A stretch of DNA of 26,785 bases from an uncultured Lachnospiraceae bacterium. GTDB taxonomy: Bacteria; Bacillota; Clostridia; Lachnospirales; Lachnospiraceae. The position numbers were made by a program, and so were the translations under genes. Position 1 is the first letter of the stretch, and every line of letters starts with the position of its first letter. Under the pieces are notes generated by a model. It made no database searches. It was given only the letters and a program-made list of their open reading frames with translations, and had not been told where the DNA came from. This document shows positions 6,973-14,328 of this stretch, piece by piece. Where the stretch lies: NCBI GenBank assembly GCA_934418125.1, contig CAKRWT010000031.1:1-26785 (forward strand). The letters are read 5' to 3'.

Positions 6973-8532
6973 ATGAAGACGGATACTTTAGAGGGTAGGG
7001 CGATAACAAAGAATGGTGTAAAAAGATTATGTTTTTCTGTGCTTTGTATATTACTGGAAGCAGCTTTTATTGTAGTTCTGTTTACAAAGCTGAATCAGTA
7101 TGCAGAAATTGTCAATCTGATTACAAGATTACTGGCAGGAGTTTTGGTTTTGTCATTGTATTCATCGGAAAAGACTTCGTCTATGAAGACACCATGGATT
7201 ATTTTGATTCTTATATTCCCGATTATGGGTGTGGGATTGTATCTTCTCATTGGATTAAATGGTGGTACACGAAAAATGAGGAAGCGGTATGAAGACATTG
7301 ACAGAGTACTGCTGCCATTACTTCCGGAAAATCATGAGTGTATGGAAAGCATCAGGGAGAAAATTCCTAAAGCGGGAAACATCAGTGAGTATATTCAGAA
7401 AAATGCGCATTATCCGGTGTATCAGAATACGGACATTACATATTATGATGAAGCAGTAAAAGGTCTGGAGGCGCAGCTTCATGAGCTGGCAAAAGCAGAG
7501 AGTTTCATTTTTATGGAATATCATGCAATAGAAGATGACAAAGCATGGCATAAGCTTCAGAATGTATTGGTTGATCGTGTAAAAGCAGGCGTAGAAGTTC
7601 GGGTGTTCTATGATGATATGGGTTCCATAGGATTTATCAATACGGATTTTGTGAAAAAGATGGAAAAGCTTGGAATCAAATGCAGAGTATTTAATCCGTT
7701 TATGCCTGGATTAAATGTTTTCCTGAATAATCGTGACCATAGAAAGATTACAGTTATTGACGGAAAAGTTGGTTTTACAGGTGGATATAATCTGGCAAAT
7801 GAGTATTTTAATTATACGCATCCTTATGGACAATGGAAGGATACCGGTATCCGGCTGGAAGGAGAGGCTGTTGCATCACTGACGGCAATCTTTTTGGAAA
7901 TGTGGAATGCTGTCAGTGATAAAGATAAAAATGATACCGATTTTAATAAATTCCTTTTAAAAACGGATTATCAGGCAGAGCAGAAAGGATTCGTACAACC
8001 ATATGCGGACAATCCTATGGATAATGAACAGGTAGGCGAGGAAGTTTACATCAGCATGGCAAACAAAGCGGAAAGGTATTGCTGGTTTATGACTCCTTAT
8101 CTGATTATTACCGATGAAATGACACATGCCTTGTGTCTGGCTGCAAAGCGGGGAGTGGATGTCAGAATTATTACACCGGGAATTCCGGATAAGAAATTTA
8201 TCTATAAGATTACCCGTTCTTTTTATCATGGGCTGGTTAAACATGGGGTCAAAATCTATGAGTGGATTCCTGGCTTCTGTCATGCCAAGATGAGTGTGGC
8301 GGATGATTGTATGGCAACCTGTGGAACCATAAATCTGGATTACAGGAGTCTGTATCATCATTTTGAAAATGGATGTTTTATGGCAGATAGTCAGGCAGTT
8401 TTAGATATAAGAGCAGATTTGGAAGCAACCATGAATGAATGCCGGGAAGTTACAGAAAAATATCGTACAGGACAGAGCGCATATCTACGGCTGGGACAGC
8501 TATTTATGAGACTGTTTGCAGGACTGTTATAA
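6973..8532 (+). CDS. cls: Cardiolipin synthase (phospholipase D superfamily)
   Basis: This enzyme joins two phosphatidylglycerol molecules to make cardiolipin at the membrane. The protein has 519 residues, with two or three N-terminal membrane segments (about 19-39, 48-62 and 74-94). Two phospholipase D motifs follow: HRKITVID (His256, Lys258, Asp263), followed by GFTGGYNLANEY, and HAKMSVAD (His437, Lys439, Asp444), followed by CGTINLDYRS. Length and order match bacterial Cls. The start has a GAGAGGGG ribosome site. It stands alone between its own promoter and a terminator, so it is a single-gene unit. I cannot tell which Cls paralogue it is. Confidence 0.92.
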   Translation: MKTDTLEGRAITKNGVKRLCFSVLCILLEAAFIVVLFTKLNQYAEIVNLITRLLAGVLVLSLYSSEKTSSMKTPWIILILIFPIMGVGLYLLIGLNGGTRKMRKRYEDIDRVLLPLLPENHECMESIREKIPKAGNISEYIQKNAHYPVYQNTDITYYDEAVKGLEAQLHELAKAESFIFMEYHAIEDDKAWHKLQNVLVDRVKAGVEVRVFYDDMGSIGFINTDFVKKMEKLGIKCRVFNPFMPGLNVFLNNRDHRKITVIDGKVGFTGGYNLANEYFNYTHPYGQWKDTGIRLEGEAVASLTAIFLEMWNAVSDKDKNDTDFNKFLLKTDYQAEQKGFVQPYADNPMDNEQVGEEVYISMANKAERYCWFMTPYLIITDEMTHALCLAAKRGVDVRIITPGIPDKKFIYKITRSFYHGLVKHGVKIYEWIPGFCHAKMSVADDCMATCGTINLDYRSLYHHFENGCFMADSQAVLDIRADLEATMNECREVTEKYRTGQSAYLRLGQLFMRLFAGLL

Positions 8533-8621
8533 GGTGCCGGCAATCCATTGGTTTACAGATTTTTGTGGAAAACATCCAATCAAGGATGCCTGTTGTTGAA
8601 GATAAGGTATATTAGTATGAA

Positions 8622-8653
8622 AAAAGCGGAGTGGAAAAAGCAGCTCCGCTTTT
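8622..8653. terminator. Bidirectional terminator between cls and the pilin gene
   Basis: AAAAGCGGAG (8622-8631) pairs perfectly with CTCCGCTTTT (8644-8653). T-rich tracts follow on both strands, and the two flanking genes converge on it. Confidence 0.8.
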
Positions 8654-8690
8654 CTGTAAAACCTGAAACAAATTCTTTCAACAATACAAA

Positions 8691-9134
8691 TTATGGAAAC
8701 AGTATCAATTCACAGGATTTGCTGTGTTTATCCCAATCACTTAAACATTTATTACAATAATAAGCTATCTGATATCCGCGTCCGGCATCCCTGGTTACGG
8801 CAAAATAACCATCTTGCATTTGGACAGTTCGTCCATCCAGAAAATTGATTTCCGTTCGTTTAAAATAATTGAGGTCATTGACATTAGTCGGAACAGCTGG
8901 GTTATATTGACCAGTCGAAAGGAAATCCAGTTGTATTTCATCATAATATGTTCTGAGATTTGCCCAGTCAGTTGCAACTTTTGACTTATGGATATATTTA
9001 GTGTAAGCAGGAGTAATTACTACAATAAGGACTGCCATGATGGCAATTACGATAATTAGTTCAACTAAGGAAAAACCTTTATTGGCAGTTGCTTTATTGA
9101 CGGGTTTTTTAAAAAAATGTTGCATGATAGCCAT
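8691..9134 (-). CDS. Type IV pilin-like / pseudopilin protein (orphan)
   Basis: The protein has a class III prepilin signal: about 20 residues with basic Lys ending in NKG, then FSLVELIIVIAIMAVLIVV. Cleavage by prepilin peptidase is expected between Gly20 and Phe21, with the conserved Glu at mature position 5. The mature part is about 127 residues, with a soluble domain ending in Cys127, Cys130 (CNKC) and Cys141. Usual roles are pilus, pseudopilus or competence-type fibres on the cell surface. No prepilin peptidase, assembly ATPase or membrane platform gene is visible nearby, so it must use machinery encoded elsewhere. I chose the start at 9134 because GGAG lies nine bases upstream; an upstream ATG at 9149 lacks a ribosome site. 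The exact function is unknown. Confidence 0.8.
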   Translation of the reverse strand: MAIMQHFFKKPVNKATANKGFSLVELIIVIAIMAVLIVVITPAYTKYIHKSKVATDWANLRTYYDEIQLDFLSTGQYNPAVPTNVNDLNYFKRTEINFLDGRTVQMQDGYFAVTRDAGRGYQIAYYCNKCLSDWDKHSKSCELILFP

Positions 9135-9214
9135 ATCTGTTGTCTCCATTTCTGAAAAATAATACTCACTATTTAATATGACTCCCCCGAAACACAAACG
9201 CATGTGTTTGACGA

Positions 9215-9244
9215 ATTATATACTAAATAGGATTCGCATGTCAA
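9215..9244 (-). promoter_or_regulatory. Promoter of the pilin-like gene
   Basis: On the minus strand, TTGACA (9239-9244) and TATAAT (9215-9220) are separated by 18 bases. Both boxes are perfect consensus. The start of RNA near 9208 would leave a leader of about 74 bases, too short for a standard cyclic-di-GMP riboswitch. Confidence 0.75.
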
Positions 9245-9263
9245 GGAAAATGCAGAAAAATAC

Positions 9264-9292
9264 TTGACTAAGGGAATTTTTTCTATTATTGT
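9264..9292 (+). promoter_or_regulatory. Promoter of the biotin operon
   Basis: TTGACT (9264-9269) and TATTGT (9287-9292) are 17 bases apart. The -10 box overlaps the first arm of the BirA-type operator, so repressor binding would block RNA polymerase. It is back to back with the pilin promoter, the two -35 boxes being about 20 bases apart. Confidence 0.6.
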
Positions 9293-9320
9293 TAACCATA
9301 TAAATATGGAGGTTAACAAT
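9288..9320 (+). promoter_or_regulatory. BirA-type biotin operator
   Basis: ATTGTTAACC (9288-9297) and GGTTAACAAT (9311-9320) form perfect 10-base inverted arms with a 13-base spacer. The arm sequence matches the known Firmicutes BirA operator half site (TTGTTAACC and its complement). It lies between the -10 box and the bioY start, directly over the bioY ribosome site. This predicts repression by biotinyl-AMP-bound BirA. The birA gene is not in the window. Confidence 0.88.
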
Positions 9321-9890
9321 ATGATGTCAAAAACAAAATCAATCGTGTATTGCGGGCTATTTACTACACTTATTGCGATAGGAGCATTTATTAAAATTCC
9401 GATTCCGGTAGTTCCCTTTACATTGCAGTATCTGTTTACTATGATGGCAGGTCTTCTGTTAGGTTCGAAGCTGGGTGCCATATCCGTGGCACTTTATATG
9501 TTACTGGGACTGGTGGGATTACCTGTTTTTGCAGAAGGTGGCGGTATCTGGTATATTTTCAAACCAAGCTTTGGTTATATAATTGGCTTTATCGTTGGTA
9601 CCTTTGTTACAGGATATATTGCGGAGAAGATGAAAAAGAAATCTTTCCTCAATTATCTGATGGCAAATCTGGCAGGTCTGTTTTTCGTCTATGCCATAGG
9701 AATGATATATTACTATATCATCTGTAATTATGTTATCAATTCCCCGATAGCGGTATGGCCGTTGTTTTTGTACTGCTTTATTCTGGCGGTGCCGGGAGAT
9801 ATTACGTTAAGTATCCTGGGAGCCGTACTGGTAAAACGGGTAAAACCATTGATTGGGCTGGAAGCGATTACAATGAAGTCGAGAGCGTAA
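9321..9890 (+). CDS. bioY: Biotin transporter substrate-binding protein BioY (ECF S component)
   Basis: BioY is the membrane S component that captures biotin for an energy-coupling factor transporter. The 189-residue protein has about six membrane segments. Family-like features include PIPVVPFTLQYLFTMMAG near residues 30-50, a GLPVFAEGGG loop and KPSFGYIIGF. No ATPase or T component genes are adjacent, so it probably shares a common ECF module (group II) or works alone. ATG 9321 has GGAGG at 9308-9312. An upstream TTG reading would run through the promoter and is rejected. First gene of the biotin operon, directly behind the BirA operator. Confidence 0.93.
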   Translation: MMSKTKSIVYCGLFTTLIAIGAFIKIPIPVVPFTLQYLFTMMAGLLLGSKLGAISVALYMLLGLVGLPVFAEGGGIWYIFKPSFGYIIGFIVGTFVTGYIAEKMKKKSFLNYLMANLAGLFFVYAIGMIYYYIICNYVINSPIAVWPLFLYCFILAVPGDITLSILGAVLVKRVKPLIGLEAITMKSRA

Positions 9891-9985
9891 GGGAAGTATA
9901 ATAATTGCAAATAGCAAGTTTATACATTTTGAACAGTAAACAGATGAATTTTGCAATGATTTATAACAGGACAAGGAGAATAAGG

Positions 9986-10975
9986 ATGGACGTATTAGCA
10001 TTAGCGCAGGAAATTATGGATGGAAAAAGACTTACAAGGGATGATGACCTGTCTTTTTTTATAACATGTGATTTGGACGGGCTCTGCAAGGGAGCTGACA
10101 GGATAAGAGAGAAATTTGTCGGCGATAAGGTGGATTTGTGTTCCATTATAAACGGACGGAGTGGAAAATGTCCGGAAGACTGTAAGTATTGTGCACAGTC
10201 AGCACATCACCATACGAATTGTGAAGTGTACGATTTCCTTCCGGAGGAGAAAATATTAGAGGCATGCAGGATGAACGAGAGTGAGGGGGTAGATCGTTTC
10301 TCCATCGTAACAGCGGGAAAAGCCCTTACCGGGGAGGAGTTTGATAAGGCAATTCATGCGTATGAGGCGATGAAAAGAGAGTGTAACATAGATTTGTGTG
10401 CTTCCATGGGATTTTTAAGTGCGGAGCAGCTTCACAGACTGCACGAGGCAGGCGTGTCAAGCTATCATCATAATATTGAGACCTCCAGGAGGAATTTTCC
10501 GAATATATGTACAACACATACATACGATATGAAAATGGAAACCTTGAAAAAAGTAAAAGCAGAAGGTATGTACGTATGTTCCGGAGGAATCATCGGCATG
10601 GGGGAAACCTGGGAGGACAGACTGGATATGGCAATCAGCCTTGCGGAAGTCGGAGTAGATTCCATACCAATAAATACGTTGATGCCGATACCGGGTACTC
10701 CATTGGAAGGATTAGAAAGCCTTTCAGAATCTGAAATACTGCGTACCATTGCATTTTTCAGATATATCAATCCTCAGGCAGACATACGACTGGCAGCAGG
10801 ACGGGCACTTTTAACAAACGATGGAGAGGTTGCTTTTCAGTCAGGTGCATCAGCCACCATTACAGGAAATATGTTGACAACGGCAGCCTGCGCTACCATC
10901 AGAAGTGACAGAAAAATGTTACAGGATATGGGTCGTGATGTGACCCCTGAGTATTGGAGAGAGAAAAATGAGTAA
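9986..10975 (+). CDS. bioB: Biotin synthase (radical SAM)
   Basis: BioB inserts sulfur into dethiobiotin to form biotin, using S-adenosylmethionine and iron-sulfur clusters. The 329-residue protein has the radical-SAM signature CPEDCKYC (Cys62, Cys66, Cys69) followed by AQSAHHHT, then LCASMGFLS, SSYHHNIETSRRNFP, GGIIGMGETWEDR and PINTLMPIPGTPLE, and ends with the usual SGASATITGNML region. ATG 9986 has AAGGAG seven to eight bases before it; an earlier in-frame ATG at 9905 has no ribosome site and would add 27 atypical residues. It is 95 bases after bioY and overlaps bioD by eight bases. Confidence 0.96.
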   Translation: MDVLALAQEIMDGKRLTRDDDLSFFITCDLDGLCKGADRIREKFVGDKVDLCSIINGRSGKCPEDCKYCAQSAHHHTNCEVYDFLPEEKILEACRMNESEGVDRFSIVTAGKALTGEEFDKAIHAYEAMKRECNIDLCASMGFLSAEQLHRLHEAGVSSYHHNIETSRRNFPNICTTHTYDMKMETLKKVKAEGMYVCSGGIIGMGETWEDRLDMAISLAEVGVDSIPINTLMPIPGTPLEGLESLSESEILRTIAFFRYINPQADIRLAAGRALLTNDGEVAFQSGASATITGNMLTTAACATIRSDRKMLQDMGRDVTPEYWREKNE

Positions 10976-11651
10976 AGCATTATTTATCACAGGAACCGGC
11001 ACTGACATAGGAAAAACCTATGTAGCGGGACTGCTTGTAAAGAAACTGAAAGAAAGTGGAAAAAATGCAGCGTATTACAAGGCTGCCATGAGCGGAAATG
11101 AGAGACGGGAGGATGGTTCGCTGATACCAGGCGATGCTCTGTTTGTAAAACAGACATCGGGGATAGAGCAGCCATTGGAGGAAATGTGCCCTTATATTTA
11201 TGAAAATGCATATTCCCCACATCTGGCATCCAGGATAGAGGGGCATCCGGTAGAAATGGCTGTCGTTAAGAACGGCTATGAGAAGGTTTGCAGGAAGTAT
11301 GACTACGTTACCATGGAGGGAAGTGGAGGAATACTCTGTCCGATATGCTTTGATGAGGCAAAGATTCAGTTAGAGGACGTGGTAAAGGAACTGGGGCTTT
11401 CCAGTATCCTGATTGCCGATGCCGGACTGGGGACGATAAACAGCGTGGTGCTGACGGTAGAATATATGAAAGCTCATAATCTCCCGGTAAAAGGAATTAT
11501 TTTTAATAACTATCATCCGGGAAATATCATGGAGGATGACAATATATTTATGTGCGAATATATGACAGGGCTTCCCACCCTTGCAAAAGTAAAATCGGGA
11601 GATACTGACCTGGATATAGATGTACAGTTACTGGCAGGACTTTATGAATAA
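10968..11651 (+). CDS. bioD: Dethiobiotin synthetase
   Basis: BioD closes the ureido ring of 7,8-diaminopelargonate with CO2 and ATP to give dethiobiotin, the substrate of BioB. The 227-residue protein starts with MSKALFITGTGTDIGKTYVA, whose P-loop at residues 9-17 is typical of the family. YYKAAMSG (substrate-binding Lys), a TMEGSGGILCPI stretch and GLGTINSVVLT, which contacts the ring, follow. Length is normal. Its start overlaps the bioB stop, showing translational coupling. Confidence 0.94.
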   Translation: MSKALFITGTGTDIGKTYVAGLLVKKLKESGKNAAYYKAAMSGNERREDGSLIPGDALFVKQTSGIEQPLEEMCPYIYENAYSPHLASRIEGHPVEMAVVKNGYEKVCRKYDYVTMEGSGGILCPICFDEAKIQLEDVVKELGLSSILIADAGLGTINSVVLTVEYMKAHNLPVKGIIFNNYHPGNIMEDDNIFMCEYMTGLPTLAKVKSGDTDLDIDVQLLAGLYE

Positions 11652-11730
11652 CGGACGGCTGTTTATTCCGTAGCAAAACAAATAGCTTTTGATGTCAGAA
11701 AAATACGTTGTAGTAGAAATGAGGATTAAT

Positions 11731-12918
11731 ATGATTTGGTATCCATACGAGCAAATGAAAACAATGAAAGCACCCTATAAGATAATCGATGCAGAGGGTG
11801 TGTATCTGTATACAGAAGACCAGAAGCTGATAGATTCTGTATCATCCTGGTGGTGTATGATTCATGGTTATAAGCATCCTGAGCTTACCGAGGCGATAAA
11901 AGAACAGGCAGAGCATTTCTGCCATGTGATGCTGGGTGGACTTACCCACGATCCGGTACAGAAGCTGTCTAAGAAACTGGAAGAATTTTTACCGGGAGAT
12001 TTGGACTATTGTTTCTTTTCTGATTCCGGGAGTGTTGCCGTGGAGGTATCACTTAAAATGGCTTTACAGTATAACACAAACCAGGGAAGAAAGCGTCCCC
12101 TCATATTGGCACTGGAGCATGCCTACCATGGAGATACTTTTAAGGCAATGGAAGTAGGCGATGACGAGGATTATCATTTTGCTTTCGATGAAAAGACAGG
12201 AGTCATTCATATACCGACTGAAATCCCGGCCTTGGAAGAAGTTTTTGCAAAACACCATGACGAATTAAATTGTTTTATTGTGGAACCTCTTTTACAGGGG
12301 GCAGGCGGAATGAGAATGTATGATATATCCTTCCTGCAAAGAGCCAGAGAGCTATGCGACAAATATGATGTTCTATTGATTTTTGATGAAGTAGCAACTG
12401 GTTTTGGACGTACCGGCAATCGTTTTGTGGCGGACCTGGTATTGCCGGATATTCTGGTACTGGGCAAGGCATTGACCGGTGGTTATATTGGACATGCCGT
12501 GACGGTGGCGAATCATAAGGTATTTGATGCCTTTTATAGTGATGATGGCAGACACGCACTTATGCATGGACCGACCTTTATGGGAAATGCCCTTGCCTGT
12601 GCGGTAGCCTTGAAAGGCATCGAAATATTTGAGCGCGAAGATTACATGAGTAAAATCAAAAGAATAGAGGAAATTTCCCAAAGAGAAATGGCAGATTTTA
12701 CCGACCCCAGAATCAAAGAAGTACGTATTATGGGTGGTTGTACCTGTATTGAAGTGTATGATTCCAAAACGCTGGATGGATTCCAGCAGTTTGCTTATGA
12801 GAGAGGTGTTTTCTCAAGACCATTCCTGTCCTACATGTATTCCATGGTGCCTTATGTGATAAAAGAAGAGGAACTGGTAAAAATATTTGATGTAATGAAA
12901 GAATGGTTTGATAAATGA
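11731..12918 (+). CDS. bioA: Adenosylmethionine-8-amino-7-oxononanoate aminotransferase
   Basis: BioA converts KAPA to 7,8-diaminopelargonate with a pyridoxal-phosphate cofactor, usually using S-adenosylmethionine as amino donor. The 395-residue class III aminotransferase shows WYPYEQM, SSWWCMIHGYKHP, FFSDSGSVAVEVSLKMA, HAYHGDT, IFDEVATGFGRTG (Asp219) and LGKALTGG with the PLP Lys246. The paired Trp motif and YEQM start favour BioA over other class III enzymes. ATG 11731 has GAGG at the usual spacing; upstream in-frame ATGs have poorer sites. A 79-base gap after bioD holds a small hairpin but no clear terminator, so it is probably the last gene of the operon. Confidence 0.93.
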   Translation: MIWYPYEQMKTMKAPYKIIDAEGVYLYTEDQKLIDSVSSWWCMIHGYKHPELTEAIKEQAEHFCHVMLGGLTHDPVQKLSKKLEEFLPGDLDYCFFSDSGSVAVEVSLKMALQYNTNQGRKRPLILALEHAYHGDTFKAMEVGDDEDYHFAFDEKTGVIHIPTEIPALEEVFAKHHDELNCFIVEPLLQGAGGMRMYDISFLQRARELCDKYDVLLIFDEVATGFGRTGNRFVADLVLPDILVLGKALTGGYIGHAVTVANHKVFDAFYSDDGRHALMHGPTFMGNALACAVALKGIEIFEREDYMSKIKRIEEISQREMADFTDPRIKEVRIMGGCTCIEVYDSKTLDGFQQFAYERGVFSRPFLSYMYSMVPYVIKEEELVKIFDVMKEWFDK

Positions 12919-12964
12919 TATTTGTTCCATAAAATGTTGCCACAACAACGGATTTATTATGTGA

Positions 12965-12983
12965 AAGCACATAGAATGTGCTT
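12965..12983 (+). promoter_or_regulatory. Perfect hairpin/palindrome upstream of the DUF438 gene
   Basis: AAGCACAT and ATGTGCTT are perfect 8-base inverted arms around AGA, 40 bases before the ATG at 13023. There is no T run, so it is not a terminator. It may be an operator or a leader stem; which one is not clear. Confidence 0.4.
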
Positions 12984-13022
12984 GTAAGCGAGATAATAAT
13001 ATAAGAAATGGAGGCAAACATT

Positions 13023-14183
13023 ATGGAGCATACAGATAAAGAAAGAGTGGACTTGTTAAAAGGCTATTTACACAGGCTTAACGAAGGGGAAGCACTGGAT
13101 AGCGTAAGGGCAGACTTTGTAGATAAATTTAAAGAGGTAGATGCATTCGAGATTTTAAAAGCGGAGCAGGAAATGATGGAAAGCGGGTTACCTGTTGCAG
13201 AGGTAAAGAAGCTTTGTGATGTCCATTCTGCACTTTTTCACGGAAATACGAGAGAAGAGCGGGCAGCATTGACGAAGATGTACACACAGGAAGTGGGGCA
13301 TCCGCTTTATACTTTTACAAAAGAAAATGAAGCACTGGAAGCATTGCTTGCAAGGGCGAAGGAAGCCATTGCAAATGGTATGGTAAATCATGAGCTGGTA
13401 AGCAATCTGCGTGAAATCGCAATCCATTATGCGAAGAAGGGTGATTTACTGTACCCGCATCTGGATGTGAAATATGGGATTTCCGGTCCTTCTGATGTCA
13501 TGTGGACGGTAGATGATGAAATCCGTGACGAGCTGGCTGTGCTTGATAAAGCAAAATCCTTTGGGGAGAAGGAGCTTGAAAAGTTTAAGAACGTGGTTGC
13601 CAGAGCCGAGGAAATGATTTATAAAGAGGAGAAGATTCTGTTTCCCAACTGCGCAGCTAATTTTACAAGAGAGGAATGGGTTGGAATCTACCATGATTCC
13701 AAGGATTATCCTGATTGCCTTGGTGTGAAACCAGAGACATGGATGCTTGCAGAGAAAGCAAAATTCGTAGTAGAGGGGGCAACCCCGGAGGAACAGGAAA
13801 TCGTGATGGCAGGCGGGCATATAACCGTGGCTCAGCTTACTGCCATGTTAAACACAATTCCGCTGGAGATTACCTTCGTGGACGATAACAATATTAACCG
13901 GTTTTTTAATGAAGGGCCGAAGGATTTCAAACGTCCGGGTATGGCAATTGACCGTGAGGTATTTTCGTGCCATCCACCGAAAATCGAGGCGAAGGTCAGA
14001 TGGATTCTGGATGAATTCAGGGCAGGAACATTGGACAAGGTGCCGGTATGGATGGAGAAGAATGGTAAGACGATGCTGGTAACGTATCTGGCAGTGCGGG
14101 ACAAAGGTGGAAATTATATCGGTACACTGGAACTGGTTCAGAATATGGAGTTTGCAAAAGAACACTTTCAGGTATCGAAGTAA
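13023..14183 (+). CDS. DUF438 / hemerythrin-like / PAS domain protein
   Basis: This 386-residue soluble protein combines three recognisable parts. Residues about 8-75 are a DUF438 helical domain. Residues about 90-215 are hemerythrin-like (HHE), with GHPLYTFTKEN (His93), IAIHYAKKGDLLYPHLD (His135, His146) and YKEEKILFP. Residues about 275-380 are a PAS-type domain starting ITFVDDNN and containing FSCHPPK (Cys316, His317), a motif conserved in this family. Family knowledge suggests an iron-based sensor of oxygen, nitric oxide or redox state; the signalling output is unknown. ATG 13023 has GGAGG eight bases upstream. It follows bioA after 104 bases and ends before a terminator; it may be a separate unit. 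Confidence 0.85.
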   Translation: MEHTDKERVDLLKGYLHRLNEGEALDSVRADFVDKFKEVDAFEILKAEQEMMESGLPVAEVKKLCDVHSALFHGNTREERAALTKMYTQEVGHPLYTFTKENEALEALLARAKEAIANGMVNHELVSNLREIAIHYAKKGDLLYPHLDVKYGISGPSDVMWTVDDEIRDELAVLDKAKSFGEKELEKFKNVVARAEEMIYKEEKILFPNCAANFTREEWVGIYHDSKDYPDCLGVKPETWMLAEKAKFVVEGATPEEQEIVMAGGHITVAQLTAMLNTIPLEITFVDDNNINRFFNEGPKDFKRPGMAIDREVFSCHPPKIEAKVRWILDEFRAGTLDKVPVWMEKNGKTMLVTYLAVRDKGGNYIGTLELVQNMEFAKEHFQVSK

Positions 14184-14217
14184 GTTTTATAGGCTTACGT
14201 AAATAATAAAGGAAAAT

Positions 14218-14263
14218 AGCGGTATGGTATAGACACAACTGTCTATGCGATGCCGCTGTTTTG
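14218..14263 (+). terminator. Terminator after the DUF438 gene
   Basis: AGCGGTATGGTATAGAC (14218-14234) pairs imperfectly with GTCTATGCGATGCCGCT (14241-14257), then GTTTT. The long stem has a few mismatches or G-U pairs. Confidence 0.7.
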
Positions 14264-14328
14264 TGTTAAGATATATGAAAATAGCTGAAATTAGCTGAAA
14301 CTATATACTGGAATGACAGGAAATTTTC

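Noticed and set aside
9135..9203. Longer N-terminus for the pilin-like protein
   Set aside because: No ribosome site serves the earlier starts, and a leader of over 40 residues would be unusual for a prepilin.
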